Source: Xenopus tropicalis
Lineage: Eukaryota > Chordata > Amphibia > Anura > Pipidae
DNA: 64,000 nt
Direction of reading: 5' to 3'
Assembly: GCF_000004195.4 (NCBI RefSeq)
Contig: NC_030681.2
Coordinates: 89,535,681-89,599,680 of the forward strand
Both the position numbers and the translations under genes were made by a program. Position 1 is the stretch's first letter; every line of letters begins with the position of its first letter. The notes under the pieces were generated by a model, which saw only the letters and a list, made by a program, of their open reading frames with translations, searched no databases and was not told where the DNA came from. Below are positions 40,622 through 49,100 of this stretch, piece after piece.

Positions 40622-42424
40622 GCTTTAAACTTCAGTTTTAGAAAATGGTCAAAAACAAATATAGAATGCAGCAAAAAAAGATCTGGTGTACTATATGAAA
40701 ACACCTTAACTTGAAAAAAAAAGTATTTGGAAGGTTTACAAACCTCTTAAACTAAAAGATATCAAGACTGCCACCACATCAAGGTAGGCCCTCTAAGCAG
40801 GTTCCTAACCTACTCTAACCATCTTATTATTTCCTATTCTAATATCTGCTGAGCTAACCTAACATAATAACATATGGTCCAGGGTGAGGCAAAAAACCCA
40901 ACAGAAACAACTCTGTTTTGTTTATGATAGGAAAAAAAAATCCTTCCTATCATTCCTGGAACAAGGTCTAAAATGTATTATATTCTATGAATCCAAACAA
41001 TTAGTCCCACAATAAATTCTAAATTATCACTTTTTTTATTTGCTCTATTTATCATATCATCTAACATCTTATTACCCGTCCTGTCTTCTTATGGCATCTT
41101 CTAACATCTCCATTCTGTTCTTATTTTAACTTATGTCATTTTATTATAAAGCCTGGTTTTAAGAATCATATCTTATTTTTATACCCTACTACGTATTCTG
41201 TGTGACAGTGTATTTATTCTACTGTGTCATTATTTTCTATAATTAAACTACATGCTTTTTATTTTATGGTGCTATCCTTTCTTATTATATATTCTTCCTC
41301 TCCTTTCCTCTCTCCCTATTTTAGCATTTACTCCAGTCTGTCATGTATTACCACATTATCTTATCTATATGTTACTGTGTTTGTAATCCTCCAAAGTCTA
41401 ATTTTATATGGTGAATTTACCTATTTAATCTTTTTTATATAAATATTTAAGTAATCTATTTCCTGTTAGCTTATTATTTTTTATATATTTTTGCTACTCT
41501 GTTAAGCTTTTTATATTTCCTTATCCTAGTTTATTTTATCTCCTTATCCTTTCTTAGCTACCCTCTGTGCTTACATGTCTTGGCCATTTTATTTTGTTTG
41601 ATCATATAATGCAAACTTATTTTTATATTTGCTACTGTTATATGGATATTATACCATATATATTTCCTTTATACATTATCCTTGTTACGTTGTACTGTAT
41701 TATCCTCTTAGCTATCCCCTGCACTTACATTTCTACTATTACCCTAACTCTAATTTTGTGTTCCATCGTGTGTGGGTTTCTCTGCTACAATAAAATATCA
41801 AACTGTCCTTATCCTACATTATACAAAGGTTTATGTGGCATCTGGGTTAATTTTTTGCTGCTCAATCAACTAGAATGTCTGTATTATAATACTAATACAT
41901 ACAGGGTTATTTTTGAGGGGTTAGTTATAAAAAAACATTATGTAGGTTTTATTTTAATCAAAACATTGTCAACTTTCCCTTTAAAATCTCAGCATGTGGG
42001 AGCCCTACTTTTGTTCTTCTTAGTCTTAGGGTTATGCATATTTGTTTTTGCTTTTCTGCATATAACCTCAACTTCTGAAAGTATAACCCATACACAGCCC
42101 CCCCACCAAAACCATTGCCATCATGCTTTTAAGAACAACCATTCTAGCCCGTACCCGTCCTACACAGGAGGATAGGTAGCTGATCTGTTCCTGGCTTTCA
42201 GCGCACATGCCCCTGGTTGGTGATCAATGCCAGGGAGCAGAACTGAAGCAGAACAACATTACAGCCACCAACCCTGGTGCTCCGCTCTGCCCTAGGAGTA
42301 TAGGAGAGCAGGACCACTGGCTGCAGCTATTTAGAAGAGGGGCCTGTGGAAGGTGTGTATAGTAAGTAATTGAGTTTAGTCCTACTGTATGATGTTGTGC
42401 AACCAGTACCATACATTATATATA
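40622..42424. other. T-rich intergenic stretch
   Basis: 40855-40960 resembles a LINE 3' UTR ('ggtgaggcaaaaaaccc', 'aaaaaaatccttcctatc'). From 41000 to 42170 the + strand is strongly pyrimidine/T-rich and contains a chance-looking 202-codon open frame at 41567-42175. No gene supported. Confidence 0.4.
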
Positions 42425-42426
42425 CA

Positions 42427-42427
42427 G

Positions 42428-42480
<53 letters not shown>
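42427..42480. repeat. (TA)n microsatellite
   Basis: Interrupted TA tract. Confidence 0.9.
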
Positions 42481-42483
<3 letters not shown>

Positions 42484-42542
42484 AATGCTTTCATTTTGTC
42501 ATTATATCCAGATTCATGCCTTTATTGTGATGGAATATGCAA

Positions 42543-42655
42543 GTGGATGCATTGCAGGTAGTGCCAATGATAGTACACATAGTACTGCAGCCTTGTATTT
42601 GTATATAGCTTGGACACTTTGATATGTGTGTGTGTATATACTGTGTATATATATA
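42543..42655 (+). repeat. elovl4 exon1/intron1 duplicate, unit A (partial)
   Basis: 'gcattgcaggtagtgccaat' followed by 'gatagtacacata' and 'tatagcttggacactttgat' matches the end of elovl4 exon 1 and the first ~80 bases of intron 1 at 46066-46150 ('gcatcgcaggtaatgccagt'). Only the last few bases of the exon are present. The homology continues into the GT/TA run, then resumes at 45183 after the inserted elements. Confidence 0.75.
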
Positions 42656-42657
42656 CA

Positions 42658-42726
<69 letters not shown>
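42656..42726. repeat. (TA)n microsatellite at insertion boundary
   Basis: Long uninterrupted TA tract. It corresponds to the TA tract at 46150-46195 in the unit without insertions. Confidence 0.9.
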
Positions 42727-42729
<3 letters not shown>

Positions 42730-42831
42730 CAGAAGCCGGCACTCACGTGTAAAGCTGATAAATGTGCCTGGGTGCAGTCCCAACGAAATGTTTACAGGTG
42801 CTTGGAGAAAGGTACCGCTCACACAGGTCTT

Positions 42832-42993
42832 GTAGATTGTAAGCTCTTTTGGGCAGGGCCCTCTTCACCTCTTGTATCGGTTATTGATTGCTTTATATGT
42901 TACTCTGTATGTCCAATGTATGTAACCCACTTATTGTACAGCGCTGCGGAATATGTTGGCGCTTTATAAATAAATGTTAATGTAATGTAAAAT
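42832..42993 (+). repeat. SINE-like repeat, copy 2, inserted in palindrome arm
   Basis: 'gtagattgtaagctcttttg' through 'tgttggcgctttataaataa', the same unit as 47551-47711 and 20909-21056. It interrupts the left palindrome arm only, and 'gtctt' appears on both sides of it, possibly a short target duplication. Confidence 0.75.
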
Positions 42994-43034
42994 GTCTTAG
43001 GTTCAGTTTTGAAGTTTTATTGTAGAGGCAAGAG

Positions 43035-43074
43035 AACTGACGTTTCGGCTGCAACACCAGCCTTTGTCAAAGTT
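43035..43074 (-). ncRNA. Hammerhead-ribozyme-like motif, left arm
   Basis: On the - strand this is identical to the motif at 43440-43479: stem I AACT/AGTT, core TTGACAA in place of CTGATGA, stem II GGCTG/CAGCC, then GAAA, ACGT and the cleavage-site C. See that entry. Confidence 0.55.
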
Positions 43075-43439
43075 ACAAATACAAGTGAGCAGAAACCTTA
43101 TATACAGTGTTTGGCGGGAACACCAACGGACAATAACGTGAACGTGTGGGACACCCCCCCAAAGATTCAAACGTGATGACATCAAACAATAAATGTAAAC
43201 AATCAAAAACAAAAAATACGGATGTATATTACCAAAATGAGGGAATACATGTAATGTGTCATATTGTATTCCCTCATTTTGGTAATATACATCCGTATTT
43301 TTTGTTTTTGATTGTTTACATTTATTGTTTGATGTCATCACGTTTGAATCTTTGGGGGGGTGTCCCACACGTTCACGTTATTGTCCGTTGGTGTTCCCGC
43401 CAAACACTGTATATAAGGTTTCTGCTCACTTGTATTTGT

Positions 43440-43479
43440 AACTTTGACAAAGGCTGGTGTTGCAGCCGAAACGTCAGTT
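43440..43479 (+). ncRNA. Hammerhead-ribozyme-like motif, right arm
   Basis: All parts of a minimal hammerhead are in place. Stem I strands are AACT (43440-43443) and AGTT (43476-43479). The core TTGACAA stands where CTGATGA is expected. A 5-bp stem II GGCTG/CAGCC has a GTGTTG loop. G12-A13-A14 follow, then a self-complementary ACGT as a minimal stem III, and C17 at 43475 as the cleavage position. Compared with the consensus core, C3 is U and G8 is A; these two bases pair in the active fold, so the change keeps pairing. Activity is unknown and probably low. Confidence 0.55.
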
Positions 43480-43562
43480 CTCTTGCCTCTACAATGAAAC
43501 TTCAAAACTGAACCTAAGACCTGTGTGAGCGGTACCTTTCTCCAAGCACCTGTATGTATATA

Positions 43563-45181
43563 CAGTGGTGTGAAAAACTATTTGCCCCCTTCCTAATTTC
43601 TTATTCTTTTGCATGTTTGTCACACTTAAATGTTTCTGCTCATCAAAAACCGTTAACTATTAGTCAAAGATAACATAATTGAACACAAAATGCAGTTTTT
43701 AAATGAAGGTTTACGTTATTAAGGGAGAAAAAAAACTCCAAATCTACATGGCCCTGTGTGAAAAAGTGATTGCCCCCCTTGTTAAAAAATAACTTAACTG
43801 TGGTTTATCAATTTCAATGTTCAATTTCTGTAGTCACCCCCAGGCCTGATTACTGCCACACCTGTTTCAATCAAGAAATCACTTAAATAGGAGCTACCTG
43901 ACACAGAGAAGTAGACCAAAAGCACCTCAAAAGCTAGACATCATGCCAAGATCCAAAGAAATTGAGGAACAAATGAGAACAAAAGTAATTGAGATCTATC
44001 AGTCTGGTAAAGGTTATAAAGCCATTTCTAAAGCTTTGGGACTCCAGCGAACCACAGTGAGAGCCATTATCCACAAATGGCAAAAACATGAACAGTGGTG
44101 AACCTTCCCAGGAGTGGCCGGCCGACCAAAATTACTCCAAGAGCGCAGAGACAACTCATCCGAGAGGCCACAAAAGACCCCAGGACAACATCTAAAGAAC
44201 TGCAGGCCTCACTTGCCTCAATTAAGGTCAGTGTTCACGACTCCACCATAAGAAAGAGACTGGGCAAAAACGGACTGCATGGCAGATTTCCAAGGCGCAA
44301 ACCACTTTTAAGCAAAAAGAACATTAGGCTCGTCTCAATTTTGCTAAAAAACATCTCAATGATTGCCAAGACTTTTGAGAAAATACCTTGTGGACCGACG
44401 AGACAAAAGTTGAACTTTTTGGAAGGCGCGTGTCCCGTTACATCTGGCGTAAAAGTAACACAGCATTTCAGAAAAAGAACATCATACCAACAGTAAAATA
44501 TGGTGGTGGTAGTGTGTTGGTCTGGGGTTGTTTTGCTGCTTCAGGACCTGGAAGGCTTGCTGTGATAGATGGAACCATGAATTCTACTGTCTACCAAAAA
44601 ATCCTGAAGGAGAATGTCCGGCCATCTGTTCGTCAACTCAAGCTGAAGCGATCTTGGGTGCTGCAGCAGGACAATGACCCAAAACACACCAGCAAATCCA
44701 CCTCTGAATGGCTGAAGAAAAACAAAATGAAGACTTTGGAGTGGCCTAGTCAAAGTCCTGACCTGAATCCTATTGAGATGTTGTGGCATGATCTTAAAAA
44801 GGCGGTTCATGCTAGAAAACCCTCAAATAAAGCTGAATTACAACAATTCTGCAAAGATGAGTGGGCCAAAATTCCTCCAGAGCGCTGTAAAAGACTTGTT
44901 GCAAGTTATCGCAAACGCTTGATTGCAGTTATTGCTGCTAAGGGTGGCCCAACCAGTTATTAGGTTCAGGGGGCAATTACTTTTTCACACAGGGCCATGT
45001 AGGTTTGGATTTTTTTTCTCCCTAAATAATAAAAACCCTCATTTAAAAACTGCATTTTGTGTTTACTTGTGTTATCTTTGACTAATAGTTAAATGTGTTT
45101 GATGATCAGAAACATTTTGTGTGACAAACATGCAAAAGAATAAGAAATCAGGAAGGGGGCAAATAGTTTTTCACACCACTG
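43563..45181 (+). mobile_element. Tc1-like transposon, young family, copy D
   Basis: A 1619-base element with the ends of copies B and C, TA on both sides (43561-43562 and 45182-45183), and transposase on the + strand. It lies 8 bases from the palindrome's outer arm and abuts the TA tract at 45182. Both sit inside a duplicated elovl4 upstream unit. Confidence 0.95.
43943..44963 (+). pseudogene. Tc1-like transposase (copy D), two single-base deletions
   Basis: MPRSKEIEEQMRTKVI starts at 43943. A one-base deletion near 44090 (after HKWQKH) moves the frame, and a second near 44326 moves it again, after which the frame runs open to GGPTSY and TAG at 44961. The HTH, GRPTK hook and all DDE positions ([25 protein letters not shown]) are present. 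The lesions differ from those in copies B and C. Confidence 0.9.
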
Positions 45182-45189
45182 TATATATA

Positions 45190-45752
45190 TATATATATAT
45201 TATTATGTAGCTTTGCACAAGGTAGTTTTATAGATTAAACTAATAAATAATACTTTGTACTTACAGGTATTTTTATTTTTTGTTATAATATTGTATAATA
45301 CATAATTTATATAAGAAATAATGTATATAATAATAAATTATACATATATAGTATCATAAATATTGTATTTAATAAACATATATTGTACTTAGGTGCGTGT
45401 GAGAGCAGTATTGGGCCCATTTGTGTAAACTTATAAAAATCGGCCCACTTGACTTTCTAAAACACATATATGCCCCCCTCTGCAATTGTATATGAACCCT
45501 GTGGGGATAGGTGCTATATTCAAGTCTGTGTTCAGCTGGGGGGAATGGAAATGCTAGCAATTTCAGAAGGGTGGAGGGAAAGATGACAGGTCTGTTGATT
45601 TGCACTGCATTGTCATCAGGCACTGGAGCCTCCCCCCACCCACACACGCATGGTTACAGACTTTTTAGTGCTCTGTTGTGGGACAGACAGAGGGTGAGAA
45701 TTGTGATCTTTGTTTGGTGTGAGCAGGGACACCACTTATCCCAAGGAAAAGG
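45190..45752 (+). repeat. Duplicated elovl4 intron-1/promoter sequence (unit A to B)
   Basis: 45190-45285 matches 46189-46280 ('tatgtagctttgcacaagg', 'actaataaataatactttgt') and 45465-45640 matches 46425-46595 ('gtatatgaaccctgtggg', 'ctgttgatttgcactgcatt'). 45580-45752 matches 45822-46005, the sequence just upstream of the elovl4 start. The tandem period is about 0.99 kb without insertions. Confidence 0.8.
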
Positions 45753-45797
45753 ATGCTGAGACCCGTCTCTGCTGTTATCCAGCGAACGCTGCAATTG
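45753..45797 (+). pseudogene. Truncated duplicate of elovl4 exon 1 (unit B)
   Basis: ATGCTGAGACCCGTCTCTGC onward matches the first 45 bases of elovl4 exon 1 ([15 protein letters not shown] against [15 protein letters not shown]). It then breaks off at GCAATTG and continues as upstream sequence (cagaagagggggagggaaag) that elsewhere follows 'gcaattt' at 45560. The exon's second half and its splice donor are lost. The open frame continues for 65 codons to 45950, but there is no donor at the exon-1 position. Confidence 0.8.
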
Positions 45798-46005
45798 CAG
45801 AAGAGGGGGAGGGAAAGATGTGACAGGCCTGTTGATTTGCACTGCATAGTCATCAGCCACTGGACCCTCCCCCCTCACCCACACACACACGCACGGTTGC
45901 CGGCAGTCACTGACTTATCTGTGCTCTGTCGCAGGAGTGACGGAGGGTGAGAATTGTGATCTTTGTTTGGTGTGAGCTGGGACACCGCTTGTCCTAAGGA
46001 AAAGG
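45798..46005 (+). promoter_or_regulatory. elovl4: elovl4 5' flank / 5' UTR
   Basis: Sequence directly ahead of the elovl4 start, conserved as a duplicate at 45575-45752 and in part at 46520-46605. It is richer in GC and CpG than its surroundings, with C-rich tracts (ctggaccctcccccctcacc). No TATA box is evident. The transcription start cannot be placed. Confidence 0.45.
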
Positions 46006-46075
46006 ATGCTGAGCCCCGTCTCGGATGTTATCCAGCGAACGCTGCAATTGTATGACTGGTGCTTCAGCATCGCAG
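46006..46075 (+). CDS. elovl4: elovl4 exon 1
   Basis: A 70-base coding exon: ATG with purine at -3, 23 codons ([20 protein letters not shown] then SIA) plus the first base of an Asp codon, then donor GTAATG. The phase fits exon 2, which begins AT AAA CGT (D-K-R). The [13 protein letters not shown] stretch aligns with TVEFYxWxxxIAD of known ELOVL4 proteins. No other exon 1 candidate was found in the window. Confidence 0.85.
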
Positions 46076-46137
46076 GTAATGCCAGTGATAGTACACATAC
46101 TGCGGCCTTGTATAGCTCTATAGCTTGGACACTTTGA

Positions 46138-46196
<59 letters not shown>

Positions 46197-49100
46197 TATG
46201 TAGCTTTGCACAAGGTCATTTTATAGATGAAACTAATAAATAATACTTTGTACTTATGGGTATTTTTATTTTTTTTGTAAATAATAATGTAAATATAATA
46301 ATGTCTAATAAATAATAATGAATATAATAAATTATATATATTGTATAATAAATAATGTATATGATAAATATACAGTATATTGTAAATATATTGAAAATAG
46401 GCCCACTGGACGGTAAAACACATATATGCCAATTGCATATGCAATTGTATATGAACCCTGTGGGAATAGGTGCTATATACAGTCTGTGTTCAGCTGGGGG
46501 GCATTGAAATGTTAGCAATTTCAGAAAGGGGGAGGGAAATATGTGACAGGTCTGTTGATTTGCACTGCATTGTCATCAGACACTGGAGCCTTCCCCCACC
46601 CTGCTGTAAGCAATCTTCCCTGTGTCTGTCCATCTGCTACTAAGGGGCTCAAGTTAAATGTTTATTACAATGCATGCTAAGATGTACAAGTTAGCCTAGT
46701 AAACTGCTGCTCTGTAACTCTGTAATGTGTCCTTTATGGACCAGACAAGCAGATCTTAACGTGACGTGTATGGCCACCTTTAGAAAATTCATAGAATAAG
46801 AAAGGCAAACAGCATTTGATGCCAAGGAGTATAGGAGTGCTCTACTAAAACCAAAGTGCAATTGCATGGGCACTGGTAAAATATGTTTCTATAGTAAAGA
46901 GATCAGGACTAATACAGGAAATATGTATATATTTTTTAAGATCGGGATTCCAGTTTGTAATGAGACTGTGCATTACCTTTATGTTTCTGTTTTCATACCT
47001 ATTTATTTGTGCCTGTCATTCCCATGAATGAAAACGGTCTGTGACATGTGATTCCCATTCATGAGCACAGGAAGTATGGAGGGCCTCTGTGCCTTGAGAA
47101 ATATTACATGTGCCATTTGCCTGGGATGATAACCTCTTACATGTAATGCCAAATGTGCAATAGTCCTACCCACATAAATACACCTCAACTTATTAACGTA
47201 CACTTTAATAGTGTTTCTAAAGCAAATACACTGTTTTTCTATAGAACCTTATCATTTTTTGGTGCTGCTGGTTTTTTGTTTTAATATATGTAACACCATT
47301 ACTGGGCAGAATTCTAAAAATTAATTACTATGTGTACCTGCCATCTAAAAATAAAACACTTTGCAAAAGTCTTAAAATCATCAAAGCACAAAATACTTAA
47401 GCAGGATAGTGGGTGATAATGGAGTAGCTAACTAGAAATTTTAGAGTCATTGCAGGTGATAAAAAAGGAAAAAGGACCAATTCTGTTTTAGGTAAATTTA
47501 TTATAAGCTTGCGAATGTCTAAACAGAAATGGCTAACAAGCAAGAAGTTTGTAGATTGTAAGCTCTTTTGGGCAGGGCTCTCTTCACCTCTTGTATCGGT
47601 TATTGATTGCTTTATATGTTACACTGTATGTCCAATGTATGAAACCCACTTATTGTACAGCGCTGCGGAATATGTTGGTGCTTTATAAATAATTGTTAAT
47701 AATAATAATAAAGTAACCTGAATTAAGATTAGGACCGGAACAATACATCTAAATATTATATGGACCGATATAAGATGCTGACTTAATCCCTCAACTCATC
47801 TGCTAATTGGCCTGTGCATGGGGCCCCTAGAAGGACCTGCCTGAGCTATCTCTTTATGTCCTTGTCTAGAAGGTCTTCTTAGACCTTCAGTGTTATTCAA
47901 TCGTTGACCCCTGATTAGCTTAATTCAGTATTCCTGTTTGATCTGTTTACAGTAGCACTAATTGCTTAATTAAAAAGCGCCCTCTTGCCCTCCAGCTAGT
48001 AGGTGTGCAGAACCTACTGGGTTATTTTTCAACCTCCAAAGGGTGTTGTCACTCACAACTTAGCTTTGAATGAAGCTGGATAGTAAGGGGAGGCAGGGGG
48101 CACCTTTAAAAGAAGTGATTAGTGGTAAGCAGCTTTATATAGACATGGTGACATTTCCCTCTTAAAACTGGAAGGCGTCTTAAAGAATTTTCTCTGAGGC
48201 AATAGCTTAAAAGGTTCCTAATGGTTAATTAAATATGGGTTTTCTACATTTGTCGAGAGATATATATTGATTTGATTTTTCTTATGCAGCTCTGAAGACT
48301 TTAGATCTGTAGATAGGAGAGGCCATAAAAGAGTCTGTCTTTTGTCTTTTTATTTACCTTATCTTCAGAATTGCTTGCAACTCCACTAAAGCTAGCATTT
48401 GGCTTTGGATCAGTATGGGCACTCTGTGACTAAATGGCACGTCGGCTGTGCTCAAAGTTTTTTCAGCATGTCACTGATTCCCTTATACACGCATAAAGAC
48501 TATGGCTGACCCATTGGTAACAGGGAAACCAAATACAATAAGTCAACACTCAAAATGATGAAGTAGGTTGTCTCCCATAGTGGCCACATTCCACTGGTAT
48601 AAAATATATGCTTTATGACAGTGCTGTCCAACTGGTGGCCCGCAGGTCTGTCTTGTGTGGCCCCCACATTATTCTGGCTACTGTGACTGCTCACCTTGTG
48701 TGAGCTTTAAAAGTTATCAGTTCTGAGATTAACTTCCACCCCTGCATTTTTTACACATCAGATTCAGACTTTAGGACCCTGCATTGCTCACTTTTCTACA
48801 ACGTAGGCTAGAAAAATTCTGGCCCATGGCACCACAGAAGTTGGAGAGCCCTGTTCTGTCAAGTAGGAAGTGCCTTTAAAAATCTTTTATTATTGAAAAC
48901 TTTGAAACATGGAGACCTACAGAAATTCAGGGCAAGATGAAAACTTGTGAAAAACATGGTGGTTGGCTCTGCTCATTTTTCTGTCCTATCCACCAATTTC
49001 CCTGCCCAACCTGTTCATTTCCCCACCTTGCTATGTCATTATCCCACCCCCCAAGTGTTGTCACTGCCTGCCCCTGACCAAAAGCTGGTAGTATTGGTGA

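Larger units (their letters stand above)
42794..43554. mobile_element. Long palindrome, Penelope-like terminal repeat in inverted pair
   Basis: 42994-43248 and 43266-43520 are reverse complements over 255 bases without gaps and with about one difference seen (T/C near 43017), around a 17-base centre. The inversion continues outward (42794-42831 against 43517-43554) once the SINE-like insertion at 42832-42993 is removed, giving arms of about 290 bases. Each arm carries a hammerhead-like motif ending GCCGAAACGTCAG. Hammerhead motifs in such repeats are known from Penelope-like retroelements (work of Cervera and De la Peña). No RT is present here. Confidence 0.8.

Noticed and set aside
41567..42175. 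202-codon open frame, hydrophobic, on the + strand
   Set aside because: It lies in a T-rich stretch where Phe, Leu, Ile and Tyr codons arise by composition. It has no recognisable domain, no splice context and no family resemblance.
42514..42835. Several frames of alternating Ile-Tyr
   Set aside because: Translations of TA microsatellites.
43003..43511. Two 121-codon frames on opposite strands with almost identical translations
   Set aside because: They are mirror readings of the palindrome arms; identity reflects the inverted repeat, not a protein family.
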